From: Candidatus Rifleibacteriota bacterium
Lineage (GTDB): Bacteria; Riflebacteria; Ozemobacteria; Ozemobacterales; Ozemobacteraceae
Assembly: GCA_029564115.1 (NCBI GenBank)
Contig: JAKQQP010000218.1
Location: 1-64,000 of the forward strand
Reading direction: 5' to 3'
Length of the DNA: 64,000 bases
The translations under genes and the position numbers were made by a program. The notes beneath the pieces are model-generated. The model did no database searches and was not told where the DNA came from. It saw only the letters and a list, made by a program, of their open reading frames with translations. Shown here in pieces: positions 26,051 to 34,093 of the stretch; the first letter of the stretch is position 1, and each line of letters opens with the position of its first letter.

Positions 26051-27267
26051 TGTACAGCTATTTTATCCGCAGATTTCTTTTGATGATCCCGACTTTTATC
26101 GGAATCACCTTTCTTTGCTTCACAGTGACCAGATTTGTGCCCGGTGGCCCGGTCGAACAGGCAGTGCTGCGCTATCAGCAGGCAATGTCGCAGACCGGTG
26201 AGGGTGGCGGGGGCAGTTCAAGCAGTCATACCTCGCAGGGGCAGATTTCTGAAGAGATGATGACCCGCCTGAAAGAAATATACGGTTTCGACAAGCCATT
26301 TTACATTGCCTATATCAACTGGCTGTGGCGCGTTCTGCACCTCGACCTCGGGGTATCCGACACGCATTCCCGCCCGGTCTGGGAACTGATCAAAGAAAAG
26401 TTTCCCGTATCGATTATTTTTGGTCTTACCGGCTTTCTGCTTTCATACATGATATGTATCCCGCTTGGGGTCTGGAAAGCTGTAAAGCACAGCTCGACAT
26501 TCGACACGGCCAGCTCGATTCTCGTATTCATCGGCTATTCGATTCCCGGCTGGACAGCTGGGGTTCTGTTGCTGATGCTTCTTGGCGGCAACGCCTATTT
26601 TGACCTGGTGCCTCTTGGCGGCAAGGAAAGTTCGATGATTCAGCCCAACACCAGGCTGGCTCAGTATCTGCAGCAGGGTGGGGCGGCAAAAGATCTGCCG
26701 GCTGAAATCCGCAAAGAATTCCCAAAACTTCGCGACACCGACATGGTCAACTCGAATCACCCGGCTTACGGGCATATTCCGGTTGATAAGCGCGTCAAAC
26801 TGACCAGCGGCAAGCATGAAGATCTGACCTGGTTTGGCCGCTTTCTCGACACCGCCTGGCATATGGCTTTGCCAGTTTTCTGCTATGTTCTGGGGCTGTT
26901 TGCCTCGCACACAGTACTGATGAAAAACTCACTAATGGAAAACCTTGGACAAGACTATGTCAGAACCGCGTTTGCCAAAGGTCTCTCTGAAAACGTGGTA
27001 ATCTTCAAACATGCCCTGCGCAACTCGCTGATTCCGATCGCTACAGGCCTTGGCCACATGCTCTCGATCATACTTGCCGGCTCTTACCTGATCGAGAAAG
27101 TTTTCAACATCAACGGTTTCGGCCTGCTTGGCTACGAATCGCTGATTGCCCGTGATTACCCGGTTACACTCGGCATCCTGGTAATAGGCTCCATGTTGAA
27201 GCTTTTTGGCAATATTGCCTCAGACTTCCTCTACTGCATCATCGACCCAAGGATCCGCTTTTCATGA
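26050..27267 (+). CDS. Oligopeptide ABC transporter permease, OppB/DppB type
   Basis: 405 residues. The N-terminal RRFLLMIPTFIGITFLCF signature and the EAA-like loop (TAFAKGLSENVVIFKHALRNSLIPI) identify a DppB/OppB inner-membrane permease with about six helices. Its length exceeds the usual 310 because of two hydrophilic inserts, one after TM1 (about 35-75, Gly/Ser-rich GEGGGGSSS) and one in the middle (about 180-270). Start and stop overlap both neighbours (1 and 4 bases), supporting one operon. The large inserts may contact the substrate-binding protein. Confidence 0.9.
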   Translation: MYSYFIRRFLLMIPTFIGITFLCFTVTRFVPGGPVEQAVLRYQQAMSQTGEGGGGSSSSHTSQGQISEEMMTRLKEIYGFDKPFYIAYINWLWRVLHLDLGVSDTHSRPVWELIKEKFPVSIIFGLTGFLLSYMICIPLGVWKAVKHSSTFDTASSILVFIGYSIPGWTAGVLLLMLLGGNAYFDLVPLGGKESSMIQPNTRLAQYLQQGGAAKDLPAEIRKEFPKLRDTDMVNSNHPAYGHIPVDKRVKLTSGKHEDLTWFGRFLDTAWHMALPVFCYVLGLFASHTVLMKNSLMENLGQDYVRTAFAKGLSENVVIFKHALRNSLIPIATGLGHMLSIILAGSYLIEKVFNINGFGLLGYESLIARDYPVTLGILVIGSMLKLFGNIASDFLYCIIDPRIRFS

Positions 27268-28778
27268 AAGAAACCTACGAAAAATATCAGAAACTGTTCA
27301 ATTCAGCGGCTTTACTGGTTTTCTGGGCTGTCATCTACGCGCTTTTTCCGGCAATCGGCGAAAAAGGCCTCAACCCTGATTACTCGGTCGAAGCGGCAAT
27401 CAGCCTCGGCCTCGCAGCCGGAGCAGTCGTCTATCTGCTTCCCATTCTTGTTGCGGCATCTGGCTCATTTGCCATGTTCTTTACCAGCCCGATTTTCAAG
27501 CGGCGCTGGCGCAAATTCCAGAGTCTGAAACGCGGCTATTACGCCTTCATTCTGATCCTGTCGCTTTTCATCCTGTCGTTTTTTGCTGAATTTCTCATTA
27601 ACGGTAAAGCGCTTTTCGTCAAATATCAGGGAAAAATCAGCTTTACGCTGTTCAGCTTCGAAAGCGCCAGATCATTCGGTCTCAAAGGCTACGGCGTGCC
27701 TAATTACCGCATGATGAAAGAAGTTTATCAGGCCCGCAACCTCGAACGGGCTGAACGCATAAAAAATGGCACTGCTACAGAAGAAGATCTCAAATACAAG
27801 AGCTGGGGCGATGACTGGGTTATGATGCCGATTTACCCATATGGCCCGGTTGAATCGTTGCTCGACGAGCTGCCCTGCCGACCACCGCACCCGCCGACCT
27901 GGCTGACCGGGCGCTGGCGTCAGGCTTATTTTGAAGAATCGTTGTTCGAGCTGCCCGAAACCCAGCCTACCCGCGAAGAAATCATCGAAAAATTCAAACG
28001 CCCCGACTGGGCCGACTACGATATCGCCAAACTCTACCGCGAAATGGCTCTGTCAGGTATGCTCAAGCTGAAACCCGGCATAAAAGAACCAGGCACCTTT
28101 CAACATCTGCTCGGCACCGACGACCGTGGCCGCGACGTGTTCGCCCGCATGGTCTACGGTTTTAGAACCTCGCTGGCTTTCGCTCTGGTGGTGTGCCTGT
28201 TCTGCTACATCATAGGCATAACCATCGGCGCCCTGCTCGGTTATTACGGCGGCACCTTCGATATCGTCATGCAGCGTTTCGTCGAAATCTGGTCGGCAAT
28301 GCCATTTCTTTACACGGTTATGATTTTTGCCGCCATCATGATCCCCAACTTCTGGATGCTGGTCGGAATTCTGGTGATCTTCAAATGGATGGGCATGACC
28401 TATTACATTCGCGCCGAGTTTCTGCGCGAAAAATCAAAGGATTACGTCGCCGCCGCCCGCGCCATTGGCTGCACTGACGGCGCCATCATCTTTCGCCATA
28501 TTCTGCCGAATGCGCTGACTCCGGTCATCTCTTTCGCGCCATTTGCAGTCGTTGCCGACATCGGCGCCCTGGTCTCACTCGACTTTCTCGGGTTCGGCCT
28601 GCCGGCACCGACGCCTTCCTGGGGCGAACTGCTGGGGCAGGGGCTCGCGAATCTCACCAAGCCATGGCTGATTCTTTCCCCGACGCTGGCCATGTTCTTC
28701 ACCCTGCTTCTGGTTTCGTTCATCGGCGAAGCCATCAGAGAAGCCTTCGACCCGAAGCAGTATTCACGCCTCAGGTAA
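27264..28778 (+). CDS. Oligopeptide ABC transporter permease, OppC/DppC type, enlarged
   Basis: 504 residues, much longer than the usual 300. Two or three hydrophobic helices (about 10-110) and a roughly 150-residue soluble insert (about 120-270) precede the typical OppC core, which begins near HLLGTDDRGRDVFARM. The core ends with an EAA loop ARAIGCTDGAIIFRHILPNA and GLPAPTPSWGELLGQG. It pairs with the OppB-type protein to form the pore. The insert lies in the same place as the usual periplasmic loop after TM1. Coupled to the previous gene by a 4-base overlap. Confidence 0.9.
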   Translation: MKETYEKYQKLFNSAALLVFWAVIYALFPAIGEKGLNPDYSVEAAISLGLAAGAVVYLLPILVAASGSFAMFFTSPIFKRRWRKFQSLKRGYYAFILILSLFILSFFAEFLINGKALFVKYQGKISFTLFSFESARSFGLKGYGVPNYRMMKEVYQARNLERAERIKNGTATEEDLKYKSWGDDWVMMPIYPYGPVESLLDELPCRPPHPPTWLTGRWRQAYFEESLFELPETQPTREEIIEKFKRPDWADYDIAKLYREMALSGMLKLKPGIKEPGTFQHLLGTDDRGRDVFARMVYGFRTSLAFALVVCLFCYIIGITIGALLGYYGGTFDIVMQRFVEIWSAMPFLYTVMIFAAIMIPNFWMLVGILVIFKWMGMTYYIRAEFLREKSKDYVAAARAIGCTDGAIIFRHILPNALTPVISFAPFAVVADIGALVSLDFLGFGLPAPTPSWGELLGQGLANLTKPWLILSPTLAMFFTLLLVSFIGEAIREAFDPKQYSRLR

Positions 28779-28796
28779 GCAAAGGAAAAAGTCGCA

Positions 28797-29795
28797 ATGG
28801 CAAAAGAGTTATTAACCGTCAAAAATCTGCGAACCTACTTCAAAACCGAAGCCGGTATTGCCAAAGCTGTGGATGGAGTCGATTTCGACATCATGCCCGG
28901 CGAAGTTCTCGGTATTGTTGGTGAATCCGGCTCAGGCAAGTCGGTGACCTCGCTGTCGATCATGCAGTTGATTCCGAACCCGCCCGGCGAAATCGTTGAC
29001 GGGCAGATCGTTTTCGAGGGCGTCGACCTGCTGCAGGCTTATCGCGCCAAAGATTACAATGCGATTCGCAAAATCAGGGGCAACAAGATCTCGATGATCT
29101 TTCAGGAGCCGATGACCAGCCTTAACCCGGTTTTCACCATCGGCGACCAGATTGCCGAATCGCTTATTCTGCACCGCAACCTCACAAAAAAAGAAGCTCG
29201 AGATCAGGCTGCCAACATGCTCGACCTGGTCGGCATACCCTCGGCACGCGAGCGCCTCGACGAATACCCGCATCAGTTCTCTGGCGGAATGCGCCAGCGC
29301 GTCATGATTGCCATGGCGCTGGCCTGCAACCCGGCGTTGCTGATCGCCGACGAGCCCACTACCGCACTCGACGTCACTATTCAGGCACAGATTCTCGAGC
29401 TGATGCTCGAGGTCAAAGCCAAAACCGCCAATGCCGCTATTCTGCTGATTACGCATGACATGGCGGTAATCGCCGAAACCTGCCACCGTGTTGTCGTCAT
29501 GTATTGCGGCAAGATTCAAGAAATTGCCGATGTTAAAACCATCTTCAATTCTCCGGGGCACCCTTACACCCAGGGTTTGCTTGCTTCGCTGCCCAAACCG
29601 GGTCAGAAAGTCAGACGACTGAGCACCATCGAAGGCATGGTGCCGTCGTTGTTCAATCTACCTGCCGGCTGCAGTTTCTGCACCCGCTGCCCCAGCAAGC
29701 TTGCCCATTGCGAGTCGCAGATGCCCCAAATGGTAGAAGTTTCGCCCGGTCACTTCGTGCGCTGCCATCTGGCAAAGCCCATGAAGAAAGCTTAA
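28797..29795 (+). CDS. Oligopeptide ABC transporter ATPase, OppD/DppD type
   Basis: 332 residues. Walker A GESGSGKS (about 42), signature QFSGGMRQR (about 161), Walker [10 protein letters not shown] (about 180) and H-loop LITHDMAV (about 217). The C-terminal oligopeptide-transporter extension has GCSFCTRCP and ends CHLAKP, a Cys cluster that in relatives binds an iron-sulfur cluster. It hydrolyses ATP on the cytoplasmic face with the OppF-type partner encoded next (12-base gap). Confidence 0.92.
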   Translation: MAKELLTVKNLRTYFKTEAGIAKAVDGVDFDIMPGEVLGIVGESGSGKSVTSLSIMQLIPNPPGEIVDGQIVFEGVDLLQAYRAKDYNAIRKIRGNKISMIFQEPMTSLNPVFTIGDQIAESLILHRNLTKKEARDQAANMLDLVGIPSARERLDEYPHQFSGGMRQRVMIAMALACNPALLIADEPTTALDVTIQAQILELMLEVKAKTANAAILLITHDMAVIAETCHRVVVMYCGKIQEIADVKTIFNSPGHPYTQGLLASLPKPGQKVRRLSTIEGMVPSLFNLPAGCSFCTRCPSKLAHCESQMPQMVEVSPGHFVRCHLAKPMKKA

Positions 29796-29807
29796 AGGAA
29801 TAAAACC

Positions 29808-30905
29808 ATGACTCAAAAAGCGCGCAGCGGCAAGACCCTGCTTGAAGTAAAAGATCTCAAGATGTATTTTCCGGTATTTGGCGGTGTTTTTCGCCAGAAA
29901 GTGGCCGACGTCAAAGCGATAGATGGCGTCAGCTTCGAACTTCGCGAAGGTGAAACGCTTGGCCTGGTCGGCGAATCGGGTTGCGGCAAGTCTACGACCG
30001 GCAAGTGCATCATCAATCTGAACCGGCCAACCGGCGGCCAGATTCTTTTCAACTCGAAGCTTACCGGTGAATTGCCGGTCACTGCGGTTAAAGAGAGCGG
30101 CAAGTCGGTTAAAGTGCCGCCTTTCAGCGTGCCAACTCCATTGACGGTTGACATCGCTCAGCTTGATAACAATCAGATGAGGCCTTTCAGGTCTGAGATA
30201 CAGATGATTTTTCAAGACCCGTATGCATCATTGAACCCGCGCATGACGGTCAGCGACATCATCATGGAACCCCTGACAATTCACGCCCCCGATTTATCGC
30301 GCAAAGAAATGCTCGATAAAGTCGGCTGGCTGATGGAAAAAGTCGGACTTTCCGCCGAACAGGCCACCCGTTACCCGCATGAATTCTCTGGCGGTCAGCG
30401 TCAGCGTATCGGCATTGCCAGAGCGCTCGCCACCAACCCTCGTCTGGTCATAGCTGACGAACCCGTGTCGGCTCTCGACGTGTCGATACAGGCACAGGTC
30501 ATCAACCTGATGCAGGATCTTCAAGAAGAATTCGGCCTGACTTATATTTTTATCGCCCATGACCTGGCGGTGGTTGAACACATTGCTGACCGCATTGCAG
30601 TCATGTATCTTGGCAACATGGTCGAGATCGCTGATTCACAAGAGCTTTTCAACAACCCCCGTCACCCATATACCCGGGCTCTTCTGTCGGCAATTCCGCA
30701 GCCCAACCCGAATATCAAACGTGAGAAACGTATCGTTCTTGAAGGCGATGTTCCGACGCCGCTCAAAAAACCTTCTGGTTGCGGTTTCAGAACCAGATGT
30801 CCGATTGCCCGTAATGAATGCGCCGCCACCCGGCCACCGATGGTCGAAATAAGCCCCGGTCACTCGGTAGCCTGCCCGTGGCACGCTTCCCTCGATAAAA
30901 ATTGA
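29808..30905 (+). CDS. Oligopeptide ABC transporter ATPase, OppF/DppF type
   Basis: 365 residues. Walker [10 protein letters not shown] (about 58), signature EFSGGQRQR (about 190), Walker [13 protein letters not shown] and H-loop IAHDLAVVE. The C-terminal Cys cluster GCGFRTRCP is present. A roughly 40-residue insert (about 75-120) between Walker A and the Q-loop [11 protein letters not shown] is longer than in usual OppF. It is the last gene of the importer operon. A small hairpin (TTGTCG/CGACAA, about 30909-30929) follows but has no T-run. Confidence 0.92.
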   Translation: MTQKARSGKTLLEVKDLKMYFPVFGGVFRQKVADVKAIDGVSFELREGETLGLVGESGCGKSTTGKCIINLNRPTGGQILFNSKLTGELPVTAVKESGKSVKVPPFSVPTPLTVDIAQLDNNQMRPFRSEIQMIFQDPYASLNPRMTVSDIIMEPLTIHAPDLSRKEMLDKVGWLMEKVGLSAEQATRYPHEFSGGQRQRIGIARALATNPRLVIADEPVSALDVSIQAQVINLMQDLQEEFGLTYIFIAHDLAVVEHIADRIAVMYLGNMVEIADSQELFNNPRHPYTRALLSAIPQPNPNIKREKRIVLEGDVPTPLKKPSGCGFRTRCPIARNECAATRPPMVEISPGHSVACPWHASLDKN

Positions 30906-31000
30906 CGAGTTGTCGCTTTTGTCTCGACAAGCATTCATGAGTCTGGTATCTAATTATAGGTAAATATGAATGAATTCTGGTTGAGCTTAAGGAGCTGGCG

Positions 31001-31822
31001 ATGAAACCTTTTCTTGATACTGCAAAGCAGATGACTCTTCCGGCGCTTTTCGGCATGGTTCATGTCAAAGCTCTCCCCGGAACTCCTTTCAATACCCACG
31101 AAATGGAAAAAATCGTTTCGGTAGCCGTTTCTGAAGCCGAACAGTTTCAAATAGCCGGTTTCGATGGCATTATTCTTGAAAATATGCACGATCGGCCTTA
31201 TCTCAAATGCGAAGTCGGCCCCGAAATTGTGGCGGGAATGAGCAGAGTAGCCTGTGAAGTAAAACGGCGCGTTGGCAACGCTTTTCCGGTCGGCATTCAA
31301 ATACTTGCCGGTGCGAATATCGAAGCACTCGCGGTCGCTCACATCAGCGGCTGCGAATTTATCAGAGCTGAAGGCTGTGTTTTCGGGCATGTAGCTGATG
31401 AAGGCTGGATAGAAGCCTGCGCCGGCAAGCTTCTTCGCGAAAGAGCCCGTATCGGAGCCGGCAGAGTAAGAATCTGGACCGACATTCAGAAAAAACATTC
31501 GGCGCATGCGGTCACAAACGACATCAGTCTCGAAGACTGGGTGCATGGCGCTGAATTTTTCGGGATCGACGGTGTCATCGTCACCGGCAGCGCCACCGGC
31601 AAAGCGGCTGCCAAAGACGAAGTAAAAAGGGCAAAAAAAGCCGGGCGCATACCGGTTATCGTTGGTTCGGGCATCACTGCCGACAACGCTCGCGATTACG
31701 CTTCGGCTGACGCCTGGATCATTGGCTCGAGCATCAAATACGACGGCTACTGGGAAAACCCGCTTGACCCTGATAGATTGAAGCAAATGGTCGCTGCCCG
31801 CAAAGAAATTCTTAAAAAGTGA
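31001..31822 (+). CDS. BtpA/SgcQ family TIM-barrel protein
   Basis: 273 residues. FGMVHVKALPGTP, DGIILENMHDRPY, VGIQILAGANIEALAVAH and VIVGSGITADNA are typical of the BtpA family, a TIM-barrel group named for a cyanobacterial photosystem I biogenesis factor. In non-phototrophs the role is unclear and it may act on sugar or nucleoside phosphates. AAGGAG lies 8 bases before the ATG. A weak promoter may lie at about 30925-30955. It stands alone between the importer operon and an unknown gene. Confidence 0.85.
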   Translation: MKPFLDTAKQMTLPALFGMVHVKALPGTPFNTHEMEKIVSVAVSEAEQFQIAGFDGIILENMHDRPYLKCEVGPEIVAGMSRVACEVKRRVGNAFPVGIQILAGANIEALAVAHISGCEFIRAEGCVFGHVADEGWIEACAGKLLRERARIGAGRVRIWTDIQKKHSAHAVTNDISLEDWVHGAEFFGIDGVIVTGSATGKAAAKDEVKRAKKAGRIPVIVGSGITADNARDYASADAWIIGSSIKYDGYWENPLDPDRLKQMVAARKEILKK

Positions 31823-31830
31823 ATCTTTCA

Positions 31831-31860
31831 TTTACCAGCGAAGCAAAATTTTGTTAGACT
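31831..31860 (+). promoter_or_regulatory. Candidate promoter of the 31882 gene
   Basis: TTTACC at 31831-31836 and TAGACT at 31855-31860 with an 18-base spacer, about 22 bases before the ATG. It is a moderate match. Confidence 0.35.
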
Positions 31861-31881
31861 GAAGCACAGAACAGAGGAATT

Positions 31882-32301
31882 ATGAAAAATTATCTGCCGG
31901 AAATCAGAAAAACTTTAGAGCTGATCAGCGTTATTGAAAAAAGCTTTAAAATCAAACCCAACAATGATGTTGACGACCCGTTGCTTTATTGTGGAGTGGC
32001 AGATTCAAACATAATCGATAATCTGACTGTAGAAGTCGAGAAGCATTTTGGCAAAGCTTACAAACCGGCCGGCGAAGGCGCTTTTTTCAAGAACTTTTTC
32101 GATCGTTTTGTGAAAGAGGTTGGCGGGGCACGCAAAGAGCAGACTTTATTCAAAAAAGATATTGCCGAAGGCATTGTCATGTATTGTGCTTTCTGGCCAT
32201 GGGGATCAAACCCGGTAAAGACTTCGGTGCGCATTGGCCTTCTCTGTTACGGCGCCGATGAACGCGATTTCTTTTCCAGAGAACTTCAGGGTGAGTTTTA
32301 A
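31882..32301 (+). CDS. Hypothetical protein
   Basis: 139 residues, probably cytoplasmic, with no signal peptide or membrane helix. It is helical at the N-terminus and has a Phe/Lys-rich middle (FFKNFFDRFVKEVGG), then a hydrophobic strand pattern with Trp residues (VMYCAFWPWGS). No motif is recognised. AGAGGAATT precedes the ATG. The next gene, deaminase-like, starts 15 bases later, so they probably form an operon with the Smr gene. Confidence 0.7.
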   Translation: MKNYLPEIRKTLELISVIEKSFKIKPNNDVDDPLLYCGVADSNIIDNLTVEVEKHFGKAYKPAGEGAFFKNFFDRFVKEVGGARKEQTLFKKDIAEGIVMYCAFWPWGSNPVKTSVRIGLLCYGADERDFFSRELQGEF

Positions 32302-32316
32302 TCGAGAGGGGTACTG

Positions 32317-32727
32317 ATGCTGAACCAGCTTAAAAAAAACCATTTCTATCTTATCGAAACTGCTAAAAAGCTTATTTCAGTTCGTTTCAAAGAAAATCGC
32401 CATCATTTTGCCGCGGCTGTCAAGTCCAGATGTGGCAAAATTTTTACCGGGCTGCAGATGAAATCGTCTCTGTCGGGCGCAGAAGTCTGTGCCGAAGCCG
32501 TTGCGCTTTCTGCCGCCGCCGAAGAAGGCATTACCGACATCGAGACTCTGGTAGTGGTTAACCGCATTGGCGACCTGATCTCGCCCTGTGGCCGCTGCCG
32601 CGAGCTTTTTCTCGACTATTGCCCCAAAGCCGAGATTATCGTGCCTGGGGTAGGCGGTGGCAAGGTTATGACTCCACAGGAACTGCTGCCGCTGCGCAGC
32701 AGTCTTCTGAATGCCGAAAAGCAGTGA
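32317..32727 (+). CDS. Cytidine deaminase superfamily protein
   Basis: 136 residues. The zinc and catalytic pattern VCAEAVALSAAAEEG plus SPCGRCRE matches the cytidine/blasticidin-S deaminase fold (C-A-E, then PCGxC), where the Glu is the proton shuttle and three Cys hold zinc. The N-terminal part differs from the Cdd at 52304 (no YSNFMVGAAL-type start), so the substrate may differ. The end overlaps the Smr gene by 17 bases. Confidence 0.8.
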   Translation: MLNQLKKNHFYLIETAKKLISVRFKENRHHFAAAVKSRCGKIFTGLQMKSSLSGAEVCAEAVALSAAAEEGITDIETLVVVNRIGDLISPCGRCRELFLDYCPKAEIIVPGVGGGKVMTPQELLPLRSSLLNAEKQ

Positions 32728-33022
32728 GCCTGAATTACCGATTGTAGAGATACCCGTCAACGGGGTTCTCGACCTGCATACTTTCAGACCAGCCGAAGTT
32801 GCCGATGTGGTGTGCGACTACCTCGAGGCATGCCGTGTCAGAGGTATTACCCGGGTTCGCATCATTCACGGCAAGGGTATCGGCAATCTGCGCCGTACCG
32901 TAGCCGCGACTCTGCAGAAGCTGCCATACATAAAATCATGGCAACCGGCCGGCCACGATGCCGGTCACTGGGGCGCCACCCTCGTCGAGTTACTGCCCAT
33001 CGACAAAGAAACCGACCAGTAA
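32711..33022 (+). CDS. Small stand-alone Smr-domain protein
   Basis: 103 residues. LDLHTF (about 18) and the core VRIIHGKGIGNLRRTV (about 54-69) are the LDxH and HGKG signatures of Smr domains, as in the C-terminus of MutS2. Smr domains bind and often nick branched DNA or RNA. Only the Smr domain is present. The gene begins within the end of the deaminase-like gene. It converges on the radical SAM gene. Confidence 0.88.
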   Translation: MPKSSEPELPIVEIPVNGVLDLHTFRPAEVADVVCDYLEACRVRGITRVRIIHGKGIGNLRRTVAATLQKLPYIKSWQPAGHDAGHWGATLVELLPIDKETDQ

Positions 33023-33043
33023 TTATTCAGCCGGCAGCTTCAT

Positions 33044-33106
33044 GCTTCGCTGCACTCACAACACTCCAAAACTGCTATTGCGAGCGAAGCGAAGCAGTCT
33101 GGCCGG
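33044..33106. repeat. Dispersed repeat copy with inverted arms
   Basis: CTATTGCGAGCGAAGCGAAG at 33075-33094 matches the repeat family seen at 23831-23887. GCTTCGCT at 33044-33051 is complementary to AGCGAAGC at 33083-33090, so RNA across this convergent intergenic gap could fold and may help end transcription. Confidence 0.5.
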
Positions 33107-33136
33107 TTCGCTTTCTTCAGGTGGCATGGTGTGCAT

Positions 33137-34093
33137 TCAGATGTGCAGGTCGGCTTCGTTCTGACTGCGATTGAAAGCGGCAAAAGCCGGGTCATAAAGC
33201 AGCTGCTTGATTTTTTTGACGGCTGGCTGCAGGTCGTGGCCTTCGTCGTTCCAGCCGACGAAAATCGAGCTGCCGCCGCCGTGTTCTTTGATGATTCTGA
33301 TAATGCGAATCAAAGCGCAGATGGCGTGTTCGAGCATGGCACGCGGGTGATCGGGGAAGGCTTTTGTGCCTTTCTGGCTTGGATAATAGGGGTGAAAGTT
33401 AAAATCTACCAGAACTCCATAGCGACTCATCAATTCAAGGCCGAACTCGATGGTTTTTACGGCTTCAGACACGGCATCCTGGCCGGTGATGCCAGGTGGT
33501 TGAAAGAGCACATTCATTTCTACGGCAGTTCGCTCGCGGCAGGTACTCAGAGCGGCAAAAACATCGGCAACCTGCTGACGGCTCATCTTTTTTTTCAGGT
33601 TAACCATGCGAATTTCTTCGCTTTGTGATTCGAGCCCGAGAGTTATCGAAAGAGTCTGATCGTCACGCAGCTGTGCAACCATTTCAGCGACCCGGGGCGG
33701 AGTGACGAAATGTTCACGCGAATCGAAACTGATACGCCGCAGCTCAGGCAGTGTGCGTGCGAAACTCATTATATTACTGCGGGTTTGCGGCGAAAATTCC
33801 TGATCGTTGAAGGTGGAGCCGTAGTTATAGATTACCAGATGTCGCACGGTCAAAAAAACATCAGGGTAATATTCTTTCAGAAATTCGAGACGGGCCGAAT
33901 TCATTGCCGGGGTAAAGCTGATTCCTTCGCCGGCGCCGATGTCACAGTGCAGGCACTGCAGCCCGTGAAAGGGGCAGCGACCTTCGGGGCCCTCATTCCC
34001 AAAAACCAGCGCCAGACGCATGCCTATTGGCGAATCGACCGGAGCGAAAAGCGAGCCTTCAGGTGGGCGGGCGTATTCAGATACAGAGTTCAT
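33137..34093 (-). CDS. Radical SAM protein, coupled to carbamoyltransferase
   Basis: 318 residues. A Cys cluster CPFHGLQCLHC (about 40-50, spacing C-x6-C-x2-C) occupies the place of the iron-sulfur site, although the usual spacing is C-x3-C-x2-C. Later segments such as ITLGLESQSEEIRMVNL and the ADVFAALSTCRERTAVEMNVLFQPPG strand match the Elp3/MiaB-type TIM barrel. The start overlaps the stop of the carbamoyltransferase gene by 4 bases. A small-molecule or tRNA substrate is possible; it cannot be told from sequence. Confidence 0.75.
   Translation of the reverse strand: MNSVSEYARPPEGSLFAPVDSPIGMRLALVFGNEGPEGRCPFHGLQCLHCDIGAGEGISFTPAMNSARLEFLKEYYPDVFLTVRHLVIYNYGSTFNDQEFSPQTRSNIMSFARTLPELRRISFDSREHFVTPPRVAEMVAQLRDDQTLSITLGLESQSEEIRMVNLKKKMSRQQVADVFAALSTCRERTAVEMNVLFQPPGITGQDAVSEAVKTIEFGLELMSRYGVLVDFNFHPYYPSQKGTKAFPDHPRAMLEHAICALIRIIRIIKEHGGGSSIFVGWNDEGHDLQPAVKKIKQLLYDPAFAAFNRSQNEADLHI

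Noticed and set aside
30909..30929. Hairpin after the importer operon as a terminator
   Set aside because: The stem is only 6 bases and no T-run follows, so it was not scored as an intrinsic terminator.
30950..31831. Minus-strand ORF opposite the BtpA-family gene
   Set aside because: BtpA motifs are intact on the plus strand; the antisense frame has no start signal or motif.
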